This document shows, one piece after another, positions 1 through 6,392 of a DNA stretch of 6,436 nt. Position numbers and translations under genes: made by a program. A model generated the notes under the pieces. The model searched no databases and was not told the DNA's origin. It saw only the letters and a program-made list of their open reading frames with translations. The stretch is from an uncultured Anaerolineae bacterium (GTDB lineage: Bacteria > Chloroflexota > Anaerolineae > Anaerolineales > UBA4823), in assembly GCA_937129505.1 (NCBI GenBank), contig CAKZNJ010000056.1, forward strand, positions 1 through 6,436, read 5' to 3'. Numbering within the stretch: the stretch's first letter is position 1; each line of letters starts with the position of its first letter.

Positions 1-1
1 G

Positions 2-706
2 GCAATGATCCAATTTTTGCTTAAGGATGGCCGGGAATTTAACCTTCTCATCATTGGGGATACCGGCGCAGGCAAATCGGAGACCCTCGAAGCCTTCCGC
101 ATCATCAGCGAAGAGGCCATTCGGTCGATGACCATTATCGCTGACGACATGGGCTCGCTTGAAATCCAAGCGGATGGGGAGATCATTGGCTATGGTACGG
201 AAGTAGGGGCATTTGTCCGACTCGATGATCTCAGCCCGGGCTATGCCTTTGGTCGTTTGGACCGCACCATTATCATGAACCCCTCACAGGTGAATGCGCG
301 GGTTGTCCTACCGGTTACCACCTATGCCCACATCATCCGCGGCACGAAATTAGACATGGTTTTGTACGCCAATAACTACGAAGAGGTTGACGCCGATCAC
401 CCGATCATCGAACAGTTCAGCACCCCAGAGCAGGCTTTGGCAGTGTTCCGCCGAGGCACTTCGATGAGCAAGGGCACCACGACCTCAACCGGGCTTGTGC
501 ATACCTATTTCGCCAATATTTTCGGCGCCATACAATTTCAAGAACTGCATGAAAGCCTAGCTAAACGTTATTTTGAAGCCTTCTTCGAAAGGAATATCTT
601 TGTCGGCCAACTGCGCACTCGATTAGGGTTGCCGGGTTGGGAACGCAAAGGTCCGGAGGAGGCGGCACGAACTTTGCTCGATTTGTTGGGACAAGAGAGC
701 AAGTAG
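2..706 (+). CDS. PEP carboxykinase/HPr kinase-like P-loop protein, C-terminal part (5' partial)
   Basis: The reading frame is open at the left edge, so this is probably the C-terminal part of a longer protein. The first ATG is at position 5, but only four bases precede it and no SD can be judged. Numbering from that Met gives 233 residues. A Walker A loop GDTGAGKS lies at 18-25, followed directly by E-T. An acidic pair in IIADDMGSLE (D47-D48) fits the metal-binding kinase-2 position. A downstream block GTSMSKGTTTSTG (151-163), then ANIFGAIQF, recalls the C-terminal nucleotide-binding half of ATP-dependent PEP carboxykinases. The loop itself reads more like HPr kinase/phosphorylase (GDSGIGKSE). 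These two families share a fold. The protein is likely a soluble ATP- or GTP-dependent phosphotransferase or PEPCK-like enzyme. The substrate is unknown, and classical PEPCK activity should not be assumed because the substrate-binding half is out of view. The stop is TAG at 704-706. Confidence 0.75.
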   Translation, partial: AMIQFLLKDGREFNLLIIGDTGAGKSETLEAFRIISEEAIRSMTIIADDMGSLEIQADGEIIGYGTEVGAFVRLDDLSPGYAFGRLDRTIIMNPSQVNARVVLPVTTYAHIIRGTKLDMVLYANNYEEVDADHPIIEQFSTPEQALAVFRRGTSMSKGTTTSTGLVHTYFANIFGAIQFQELHESLAKRYFEAFFERNIFVGQLRTRLGLPGWERKGPEEAARTLLDLLGQESK

Positions 707-715
707 CATTATAAT
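686..715 (+). promoter_or_regulatory. Possible sigma70-type promoter for the small membrane protein
   Basis: A perfect -10 box TATAAT is at 710-715. A 4-of-6 match to the -35 box, TTGGGA, is at 686-691, with an 18-base spacer. It overlaps the end of the upstream gene. Transcription would start near 722 and give a leader of about 130 nt before the ATG at 853. The -35 is weak and there is no extended -10, so this is a moderate call. Read-through from the upstream gene is the alternative. Confidence 0.4.
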
Positions 716-746
716 AATTGGCGGCGACCGTTAACCTCACCCGCTT

Positions 747-808
747 TTCTGGAGGGGCAGGGGGAGACCTGAGTGACATTGGATGTATCAGCCATCCCTG
801 CTCCAGAA
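747..808 (+). repeat. Gapped inverted repeat in the leader of the small membrane protein gene
   Basis: TTCTGGAG (747-754) pairs exactly with CTCCAGAA (801-808). After a three-base bulge, CAGGG (758-762) pairs with CCCTG (796-800). The loop is about 31 bases. No T-run follows, so it does not look like an intrinsic terminator for the upstream gene. It may be an RNA structure in the leader or a remnant of a palindromic repeat. The surrounding 707-852 interval has no convincing gene. Confidence 0.4.
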
Positions 809-852
809 GCGAGATAAGCCAAAATTAATTTATAGAAAGGATTTTTGCCATT

Positions 853-1179
853 ATGGAAGAACCCAAATTGGACGTACTCAAAGAAGAAGGGGAAGGAGAA
901 GACCTCTATCACGATGAAGCTAAATTGATGCGCGTGGCGGGATGGGCGAACGCTGTAGCGTGGATTATTTTGGCATTGGCGGCTATTTTTTCGTTGAGCG
1001 GTGTCATCCTGCAAATTCAGCAAGGTGCCCTGCGCCTTGGCATCAACGGCATCCTCGGTTTGATCAGCACCTTGTTTATCCTTCTAGTCGGGGGATTTTT
1101 CTTTATTATTCTGCAAGCCATCAGCGAAGGCATTTATCTCTTCATGGATATCGAGGAGCATCTGCGCAAGAAATCATAG
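853..1179 (+). CDS. Small membrane protein with two transmembrane helices, function unknown
   Basis: This is a complete 108-residue protein. The first 27 residues are strongly acidic and hydrophilic (EEPKLDVLKEEGEGEDLYHDE). Two hydrophobic helices follow, at about 32-54 and 66-92, joined by a short loop with QIQQGALRLG. The C-terminal tail MDIEEHLRKKS is charged. Helix 2 running straight into a D-I-E-E type tail is a layout I have seen in small uncharacterised bacterial membrane proteins, but I cannot name a family with confidence. AGAAAGGA at 834-841 is the only SD-like stretch; its 11-base gap to the ATG is longer than ideal. No signal peptidase site is evident, so it is probably an integral inner-membrane protein with both helices retained. 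It lies 146 bases after the P-loop protein gene on the same strand. The strong hydrophobic pattern and a terminator-like hairpin just downstream support a real gene. Confidence 0.75.
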   Translation: MEEPKLDVLKEEGEGEDLYHDEAKLMRVAGWANAVAWIILALAAIFSLSGVILQIQQGALRLGINGILGLISTLFILLVGGFFFIILQAISEGIYLFMDIEEHLRKKS

Positions 1180-1194
1180 GCGCTTGCAAACCAG

Positions 1195-1256
1195 AAGACC
1201 GCCTCCACTCTCTCTGGAGCGGTGGCGGTCTTGTCATTGGCACAAACGCTTTTTTT
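1195..1256 (+). terminator. Terminator-like hairpin between convergent genes
   Basis: AAGACCGCC (1195-1203) pairs perfectly with GGCGGTCTT (1224-1232). Inside it, TCCA (1204-1207) can pair with TGGA (1215-1218), extending the stem past a small asymmetric bulge. A run of seven T (1250-1256) follows, but 17 bases after the stem instead of directly. The hairpin lies between the plus-strand small membrane gene (stop 1179) and the minus-strand protease gene (stop 1274), where a shared terminator would be expected. On the minus strand no T-run follows the stem. Confidence 0.55.
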
Positions 1257-1273
1257 ACCCTTCTCAGCCTCGG

Positions 1274-2389
1274 CTATATACCCAGTTCTGCGCGCAGGCG
1301 CAACATGTGGATAATTTGGTCACGGCTGAGAATGCCGATCAGCTCACCATTTTCGACCACCGGCAATTGGGCAACGTTTGCGTCATCCATCATGCGTAAA
1401 GCCGTCAGCACTTCCGTCTGCGGGGTCACATAAGTCACTCGATCAAAAGGCACCATCGCCTGTCGGGTTGTTGTAAAACGCCATTTATTCTGCGGTACGG
1501 CGGTTATATCTTTCAAGGTGATCACACCGCTGGTTATGTCATTGTCAACGACAATAAAACAGCGCTGACCGCTGGTCAGAATATGTTCTTCAACCAATTG
1601 GCTGAGGGGTAGTAACCCGGAGACCCGATTGCACTGCGGATTCATCACACTGGCGACGCGCATTCCCTGAAGAGCGCTCTGGAGATGCGTTTGCGCATAG
1701 GCGCTTGCCGCAGCATTCTGCAAGAACCAGCCGATAAAAGCGAGCCATAGACCATCGAAGAACTGCCCTCGCAAGATGGTGAAAACACCCCAACCGATAA
1801 AGCCAAAGGCAACCAATTGACCGCTTACCGCCGCCACCTGATTCGCCCGTTGAAAATTACCGCTCAATTTCCAAACGATTGCTCGCAGCACGCGACCACC
1901 ATCAAGGGGAAATCCCGGCACCATATTAAAGGCTGCAAGGATAAAGTTGATGCGCATTAAGTATTCGCTCGGCGCGGCTAGATAGGGGATAGCGCGATCG
2001 AACAACCAGAGAACGCCGAATAACCCTGCCAATGCCAAACTGACCAACGGCCCAGCAATCGCAATGCGGAACTCAGCGCCCGGAGAAGGTGGCTCGCGTC
2101 CAATTTGAGCAATCCCACCGAAGATGAACAGGGTGATGCCGCGCACGGGTATTTTCTCCCGCAGCGCTACGATCGAATGGCCTAGTTCGTGCGCTAGAAC
2201 TGAACCAAAAAACAAACCGCTGGTGATCACGGCAAGCAGCAAGTGCATCAACGCTGGCAATTGTGGGTAAGCTTGAGGGAAATAACCGCCCGCCAGAGAC
2301 CAGGTCAGCAAGCCGAAGATCAAGAACCAACTGATATGTAACCCAATCGGGATGCCAAAGATCGTTCCGATTTTGAAATTGGTGTCCAT
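1274..2389 (-). CDS. Site-2 protease family (M50) zinc metalloprotease with C-terminal CBS pair
   Basis: This is a 371-residue polytopic membrane protease that cleaves transmembrane segments of its substrates within the membrane (regulated intramembrane proteolysis). The zinc motif HELGH is at 67-71 in the second hydrophobic segment. The second active-site motif NMVPGFPLDGGR is at 155-166, where D163 is the expected third zinc ligand. Hydrophobic segments lie at about 8-36, 45-76, 106-130, 143-160, 184-205 and 212-230. The N-terminal IFGIPIGLHISW block is typical of the SpoIVFB-like group with CBS domains. CBS 1 spans about 243-300 and CBS 2 about 308-368 (TPQTEVLTALRMM and QLPVVENGELIGILSRDQI). 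Such pairs usually bind adenine nucleotides and may gate activity. An upstream in-frame TTG (2485) would add 32 residues. I chose ATG 2389 because a good SD sits 7 bases ahead and the family-like sequence begins there. The substrate is unknown; no anti-sigma factor gene lies nearby. Confidence 0.9.
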   Translation of the reverse strand: MDTNFKIGTIFGIPIGLHISWFLIFGLLTWSLAGGYFPQAYPQLPALMHLLLAVITSGLFFGSVLAHELGHSIVALREKIPVRGITLFIFGGIAQIGREPPSPGAEFRIAIAGPLVSLALAGLFGVLWLFDRAIPYLAAPSEYLMRINFILAAFNMVPGFPLDGGRVLRAIVWKLSGNFQRANQVAAVSGQLVAFGFIGWGVFTILRGQFFDGLWLAFIGWFLQNAAASAYAQTHLQSALQGMRVASVMNPQCNRVSGLLPLSQLVEEHILTSGQRCFIVVDNDITSGVITLKDITAVPQNKWRFTTTRQAMVPFDRVTYVTPQTEVLTALRMMDDANVAQLPVVENGELIGILSRDQIIHMLRLRAELGI

Positions 2390-2396
2390 TTTCTCT

Positions 2397-2403
2397 ACCT
2401 CTC
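2397..2403 (-). promoter_or_regulatory. Ribosome binding site that fixes the start of the M50 protease
   Basis: Read on the minus strand, GAGAGGT lies 7 bases ahead of the ATG at 2389. It supports that start over the in-frame TTG at 2485, which has only a weak purine stretch upstream. Confidence 0.7.
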
Positions 2404-2551
2404 TAATCACATGCAAGAGTAAGATTTGCTTGAGGGAGGGGAAGGATTCCGGATATGCTGAAAGACAATCGCTTTTCCCACCCAATCAAGGCGTCAAATG
2501 CTGCCCGTTGATGAATTTACTCTCGCCAAATTTGTAAATTATTATGATAAA

Positions 2552-2580
2552 TTTATAACATATTGTCACGCTTTTGTCAA
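2552..2580 (-). promoter_or_regulatory. Near-consensus sigma70 promoter for the M50 protease
   Basis: On the minus strand a perfect -35 TTGACA (2575-2580) is followed, after exactly 17 bases, by TATAAA (2552-2557), a 5-of-6 match to the -10 box. Transcription should start near 2545, leaving about 155 nt of untranslated leader before the ATG at 2389. I recognise no riboswitch family in that leader. The promoter makes the protease its own transcription unit, apart from the CBS-ACT gene upstream. Confidence 0.8.
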
Positions 2581-2630
2581 GATTTTCCACCAGCAACTGC
2601 CGATTCAAGGTGTCTAGTATGATATAAAAA

Positions 2631-2698
2631 TCGGGCACAGCAGGCCGATGATGTCTTGGTCTCTGAGAGCGTAAGTGAACAGAGGTCGCTGTGCCCGA
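2631..2698 (+). ncRNA. Candidate structured RNA or long imperfect hairpin
   Basis: An 11-base perfect inverted repeat, TCGGGCACAGC (2631-2641) and GCTGTGCCCGA (2688-2698), encloses a second stem of GGTCTCTG (2658-2665) with CAGAGGTC (2680-2687). The inner stem pairs fully only as plus-strand RNA, where two G-U wobbles are allowed; as minus-strand RNA these become A-C mismatches. The fold is an 11-bp stem, a 16-nt bulge on the 5' side, an 8-bp stem and a 14-nt loop. TATGAT at 2618-2623 could be a -10 box for it, but I find no good -35. It could be a small RNA, part of a mobile palindromic repeat, or a regulatory hairpin. I recognise no known RNA family. Confidence 0.35.
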
Positions 2699-2717
2699 GT
2701 TACAATAGCCCGGACAG

Positions 2718-2875
2718 TTGACAGGTCTCCAAAGACCGTATTCTGCTCACTTCGTTCGAAATGACACAGGGGAGGCTTCGTCCGACAGGACACGACGGGA
2801 CTGCCTTCGATAAGACATGGCAACCGTCGTTCAACAGGAGACGGGCAGGTTCGTTCGACCTGAGTCGAAGTCTCC
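2718..2875. repeat. Compound palindromic intergenic repeat (dispersed 'HFERSE' type)
   Basis: This stretch carries several short perfect palindromes. GGTCT-ccaa-AGACC is at 2724-2737. TTCGAC-ctga-GTCGAA is at 2854-2869, flanked by GGAGAC (2837-2842) and GTCTCC (2870-2875). TTCGTTCGA occurs twice (2751-2759 and 2850-2858). The minus-strand spurious translation CHFERSEQ is the signature peptide of palindromic repeats scattered between genes in many bacterial genomes, which I know from experience and have not searched. The element is noncoding. With the hairpin at 2631-2698 it accounts for most of the gene-free interval 2581-2915. Confidence 0.5.
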
Positions 2876-2913
2876 ACTATTTTTTCACTGCGTATGGCAT
2901 AAGGTCTATGGAC

Positions 2914-2953
2914 AAAAAAGCGTGGGAAGCTCTCTCCTACTTCCCACGCTTTT
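2914..2953 (-). terminator. Intrinsic terminator of the CBS-ACT gene
   Basis: A perfect 14-bp stem pairs AAAAGCGTGGGAAG (2916-2929) with CTTCCCACGCTTTT (2940-2953) around a 10-base loop. Read on the minus strand the stem ends in six T (2914-2919), the classic terminator form. It lies 26 bases beyond the stop codon of the CBS-ACT gene. The T-run on the plus strand is shorter (four), so it may work weakly in that direction too. Confidence 0.9.
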
Positions 2954-2978
2954 CGCCAACAAACCTAGAATAACATCC

Positions 2979-3632
2979 TTAAGCGGCGCTGACTTGACGA
3001 ATATCAACCACCTGCTCAACCAGCGGTTTTAAAGATTGGGTAAGAGCATCCACCGTGGTATTTTCGACCTTTATTGTCACCATGCCGGTCGAAGGATCTT
3101 TGCCCATGAAGGTGCCAACGGAGATAATATTGGCGCCCAATTGGCGGATGGCGTTCGTGACCTCGGAAAGCTTGCCCGGTTCGTCCTTGACCAGCAGGGT
3201 CGCTCGAATGCCGGCTTTGCGCGCGCCAAACAACTCGAGGAAAATCTTGAACAAATCTGTCTCGGTGATGATGCCCACAAGACGATCGTCATCCATAACC
3301 GGTAAGGCGCCGATTTTGCGATCCGCCATGATACGCGCCGCTTCTTCGATGGGGCAGTCGACACAGGTAGTGATCACTTCTTTGGTCATAATCTCTTCAA
3401 CTTTGACCTTGCTCAGCCAATAGTTGACCTCCCAAATGCTCAGCGTGGTGGCGTCAGAGGGGGACGCGTTGAGCAAATCCTTCTCTGACACGATGCCCAC
3501 CAATTTGCCGTGCTTATCCACCACCGGAAAGCGGCGCACCTTTTCCTTGCGCATCAGAGCTAAGGCTTCTTGCAAGGGAGTATCGGGCGTGATGGTGATA
3601 ACGGGCTTGGACATTCGTTCTCCAACTAACAT
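2979..3632 (-). CDS. CBS-CBS-ACT domain protein (AcuB-like ligand sensor)
   Basis: This is a complete 217-residue soluble protein. CBS 1 is at about 7-60 (MSKPVITITPDTPLQEAL, then FPVVDKHGKLVGIVSEKDLL). CBS 2 is at about 78-132 (VEEIMTKEVITTCVDCPIEE, then ALPVMDDDRLVGIITETDLF). An ACT domain lies at about 141-213 (GIRATLLVKDEPGKLSEVTNAI, then ANIISVGTF). The linker ASPSDATTLSIWEVNYWL is typical of AcuB-like proteins. CBS pairs commonly bind AMP, ATP or related nucleotides, and ACT domains bind amino acids or similar small molecules, so a double-input sensor is the inference. No catalytic domain is present. AcuB itself was named for acetoin use, and that role should not be carried over. The ATG at 3632 has an excellent SD, AAGGAGA (3641-3647), 8 bases upstream. 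It follows clpB by 90 bases with no visible terminator, so co-transcription is possible; no strong promoter is evident in the gap. Confidence 0.85.
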   Translation of the reverse strand: MLVGERMSKPVITITPDTPLQEALALMRKEKVRRFPVVDKHGKLVGIVSEKDLLNASPSDATTLSIWEVNYWLSKVKVEEIMTKEVITTCVDCPIEEAARIMADRKIGALPVMDDDRLVGIITETDLFKIFLELFGARKAGIRATLLVKDEPGKLSEVTNAIRQLGANIISVGTFMGKDPSTGMVTIKVENTTVDALTQSLKPLVEQVVDIRQVSAA

Positions 3633-3722
3633 ATTGATGTTCTCCTTTCCATTTGTGAGCTGACATCCCTAACTGCTAGAGATATTGTACTTGATAATCA
3701 CTAACTTGATGTTTCGTTCACC

Positions 3723-6317
3723 CTAGTCAACCACTTCGCCTTCAATTACCGGGATAGCGCTGGAGAAGACTAATCCATCTACTCCGCGGTCGACCCGAAT
3801 CGTGTCTCCTTCCTTGAAGTCGCCAGCTAAGATGCTAAGCGCCAACCGATCTTGCAACTCGCGCTGGATCGCGCGTTTGAGCGGACGGGCGCCGAAATCG
3901 GGGTCATAGCCAACCTCGGCGAGGTATTCGCGGGCTGCTTCGATAACTTCTAACTTGAAGCCACGCTCTTGAAGCAGGGTAGAGATACGGCGCAACTGAA
4001 TCTCGACAATGCCGCTGAGATGTTCTTTTGTGAGCGGGTGGAAGAGGACAATTTCGTCAATGCGGTTCAAGAACTCGGGACGGAAGTTCATTTGAAGCAC
4101 GCGGGTGATCTCATCGCGGCTCACTCGCCGTCCACCTTCCCAGAGCTGATTACCAAGATTGCTGGTCATGATGACCAATGTGTTCCGGAAGTCCACTGTA
4201 CGGCCATGGCCATCGGTTAGACGGCCGTCATCCAGCAATTGCAGCAGGACATTAAAGACTTCGCTGTGCGCTTTTTCAATTTCGTCAAACAGCACGACAC
4301 TATAAGGGCGGCGGCGCACGGCTTCGGTCAGTTGACCGCCTTCCTCGTAGCCCACATAACCAGGGGGCGCTCCGACCAGGCGCGAGACCGTATGCTTCTC
4401 TTGATATTCGCTCATATCAATCCGAATCATGGCGCGCTCGTCATCGAACATGAATTCCGCCAAGGCGCGGGCTAATTCTGTCTTGCCGACTCCTGTTGGA
4501 CCGAGGAAGATAAACGATCCAATCGGCCGATTGGGGTCTTGCAGGCCGGCGCGGGCACGTCGTACAGCGTTCGATACGACGCGCACGGCATCATCCTGAC
4601 CGATAACCCGCTGATGCAAGCGCTCTTCCATGTGGATCAACTTCTGCGTTTCAGCTTCAAGTAAGCGGGAGACCGGTATGCCAGTCCAGCGCGCCACCAC
4701 CTGAGCGATCTCTTCTGCGTCCACTTCTTCTTTAAGCAGCGCGCCGTCCTTTTGAAGTTCTTTCAAGCGAGCTTCGCTTTGCACCAGACGCTGCTCTAAG
4801 TCGCGCAGGTTGCCATAGCGAAGTCTGGCAACCGTTTCGAGTTGATTTTGACGCTCGGCGCGTTCAATTTCGTAGCGGGTTTGTTCGATTTGTTCTTTGA
4901 TCCCCTGCAGTTGGGTAATCGCTTCTTTTTCTGCCTGCCAGCGGGCATGCAGTTGATTGGACTGTTCGCGCAGGTCGGCGAGCTCCTTCTCAATCCGTTC
5001 AAGGCGTTCGAGAGAAGCTTTGTCCTTTTCTTTCTTTAGCGCTTCGCGCTCGATCTCCAATTGCAGGATTTGACGGTCAACATCATCCAACGCCTGCGGT
5101 TTGGAGTCGATCTCGGTGCGCAAGCGGGCTGCCGCTTCATCGATCAAGTCAATCGCTTTGTCCGGCAGATGGCGGTCGGCGATATAGCGATGACTCAGGG
5201 TAGCCGCCGCAATCACGGCGGGATCGGTGATGCGCACGCCGTGGTGGATTTCATAGCGCTCCTTTAAGCCACGTAGGATACTGATTGTTTCTTCTACGGT
5301 TGGCTCGTCAATCAACACTGGCTGGAAGCGGCGCTCCAGAGCGGGGTCTTTTTCAACATGTTTGCGGTATTCATCGAGGGTTGTGGCGCCGATCATGTGA
5401 AGTTCGCCCCGCGCCAGCATCGGTTTGAGCATATTACCGGCGTCCATGGCGCCTTCTGCTGCCCCTGCCCCGACGACGGTGTGCATTTCGTCTACGAAGA
5501 GTATCACTTCGCCGGCGGCGTCAGAGATTTCCTTGAGTACTGCTTTCAGACGCTCTTCAAATTCGCCGCGATATTTCGCGCCGGCTACCAAGGCACCCAT
5601 ATCCAATTGAACCAGGCGTTTCCGTTTCAAGCCTTCTGGGACATCGCCTTTGACAATGCGTTGGGCAAGTCCCTCGACCACGGCTGTCTTACCGACCCCT
5701 GGTTCACCGATCAGGGCGGGGTTGTTCTTGGTGCGCCGGGAAAGGATTTGAATGACACGGCGGATTTCTTCATCCCTCCCAATCACGGGGTCCAGTTTTC
5801 CTTGTCGAGCTAGAGCGGTTAGATCGCGTCCGTATTTTTCCAGCGCCTGATAGGTGGCTTCGGGGGTTGGGGAGGTCACTCGTTGGGTGCCGCGGATGCC
5901 TGCTAAAGCTTTAAGAATGGCATCTTTGGTCAGCCCATATTGAGCGAGCCGTTTCCCTTCGATGCTGTCTGTCAAACCGAGTAAGAGATGCTCGGTAGAA
6001 ATGTATTCATCCTGCATCCCTTTAGCGTAACGCTCAGCGGCTTCCAGAGCATCGACCGTTGGGCGGGCTAGCCCTACTTCTCCGCTTGCGCCGTAAAGGC
6101 GCGGCCGTTTTTCTAGCTCTTTTTGAACTTCCTCCCGCAATGCCAAAACGCTGCCAGCCACGCGGGTGACGATGGCCGGCACAACGCTATCCTCCTGTCG
6201 TAGTAGGGCAAGCAACAGATGTGCAGGTTCAATCGCCTGATGATTGAACTCGCGGGCGATCGATTGGGCACTAAAAATTGCCTCTTGTGATTTTTGCGTG
6301 TATTTTTCTAAATTCAT
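3723..6317 (-). CDS. clpB: ATP-dependent chaperone/disaggregase ClpB
   Basis: This is a complete 864-residue Hsp100 protein (E. coli ClpB has 857). As a cytosolic hexamer it threads aggregated proteins through its pore, normally handing over with DnaK. The Clp N-domain spans about 1-145. NBD1 has Walker A GEPGVGKT (204-211), Walker B ILFVDE (E277), pore-loop tyrosine Y249 in AKYRG and arginine fingers R329-R330. The coiled-coil middle domain, unique to ClpB among Clp ATPases, spans about 400-535. NBD2 has Walker A GPTGVGKT (606-613), Walker B VVLFDE (D678-E679), pore loop GYVGY (653-657), sensor 1 TSN (718-720), Arg finger R752 and sensor 2 GAR (809-811). All key residues are intact. I see no IGF/L-type ClpP-docking loop, which fits ClpB better than ClpA or ClpC. 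The start ATG has a strong SD with a short spacer. The upstream 119 bases contain no CIRCE element. Confidence 0.98.
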   Translation of the reverse strand: MNLEKYTQKSQEAIFSAQSIAREFNHQAIEPAHLLLALLRQEDSVVPAIVTRVAGSVLALREEVQKELEKRPRLYGASGEVGLARPTVDALEAAERYAKGMQDEYISTEHLLLGLTDSIEGKRLAQYGLTKDAILKALAGIRGTQRVTSPTPEATYQALEKYGRDLTALARQGKLDPVIGRDEEIRRVIQILSRRTKNNPALIGEPGVGKTAVVEGLAQRIVKGDVPEGLKRKRLVQLDMGALVAGAKYRGEFEERLKAVLKEISDAAGEVILFVDEMHTVVGAGAAEGAMDAGNMLKPMLARGELHMIGATTLDEYRKHVEKDPALERRFQPVLIDEPTVEETISILRGLKERYEIHHGVRITDPAVIAAATLSHRYIADRHLPDKAIDLIDEAAARLRTEIDSKPQALDDVDRQILQLEIEREALKKEKDKASLERLERIEKELADLREQSNQLHARWQAEKEAITQLQGIKEQIEQTRYEIERAERQNQLETVARLRYGNLRDLEQRLVQSEARLKELQKDGALLKEEVDAEEIAQVVARWTGIPVSRLLEAETQKLIHMEERLHQRVIGQDDAVRVVSNAVRRARAGLQDPNRPIGSFIFLGPTGVGKTELARALAEFMFDDERAMIRIDMSEYQEKHTVSRLVGAPPGYVGYEEGGQLTEAVRRRPYSVVLFDEIEKAHSEVFNVLLQLLDDGRLTDGHGRTVDFRNTLVIMTSNLGNQLWEGGRRVSRDEITRVLQMNFRPEFLNRIDEIVLFHPLTKEHLSGIVEIQLRRISTLLQERGFKLEVIEAAREYLAEVGYDPDFGARPLKRAIQRELQDRLALSILAGDFKEGDTIRVDRGVDGLVFSSAIPVIEGEVVD

Positions 6318-6320
6318 AGT

Positions 6321-6328
6321 TCCTCCTT
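6321..6328 (-). promoter_or_regulatory. Strong ribosome binding site of clpB with a short spacer
   Basis: On the minus strand AAGGAGGA precedes the clpB ATG (6317). Only about four bases separate the GGAGG core from the ATG, fewer than the usual five to nine. No alternative in-frame start fits better, and the N-domain begins normally at this Met. Confidence 0.75.
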
Positions 6329-6341
6329 CTCAATTCCCCAG

Positions 6342-6388
6342 TACGATAGTCGTAAATGTTTAGAATGGATAATTGTTGTAGTTACTAC
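6342..6388. promoter_or_regulatory. Two small palindromes in the clpB leader
   Basis: TACGA-tag-TCGTA (6342-6354) and GTAGT-t-ACTAC (6378-6388) are both perfect 5-bp inverted repeats upstream of clpB. Either could be an operator half-site pair or a minor RNA hairpin. Arms this short arise by chance, and neither matches CIRCE or the HspR HAIR sequence. No convincing -35/-10 pair is visible in the 119 bases upstream of clpB, so the promoter may lie beyond the window. Confidence 0.2.
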
Positions 6389-6392
6389 CTCC

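Noticed and set aside
942..1433. 163-codon plus-strand open frame overlapping the small membrane gene and the protease 3' end
   Set aside because: It runs out of frame through two better-supported genes and across the terminator hairpin, and its translation is unlike protein.
2390..2485. N-terminal extension of the M50 protease from an in-frame TTG at 2485
   Set aside because: It adds 32 residues that do not resemble the family, has a weak SD and uses a rare start codon. ATG 2389 has a well-placed SD.
2631..2698. 6S RNA or another known small RNA
   Set aside because: At under 70 nt it is too short for 6S RNA and lacks the large central bubble. No other family signature is recognised.
2614..2877. 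87-codon minus-strand open frame containing CHFERSEQ
   Set aside because: This peptide is a known by-product of palindromic intergenic repeats, and the frame spans hairpins. It is not a gene.
3055..3423. 122-codon plus-strand open frame opposite the CBS-ACT gene
   Set aside because: Antisense shadow of a well-supported gene.
5358..5813. 151-codon open frame on the plus strand inside clpB
   Set aside because: It lies wholly antisense to the conserved NBD1 region of clpB and its translation shows no family features. It is a shadow of strong coding on the other strand.
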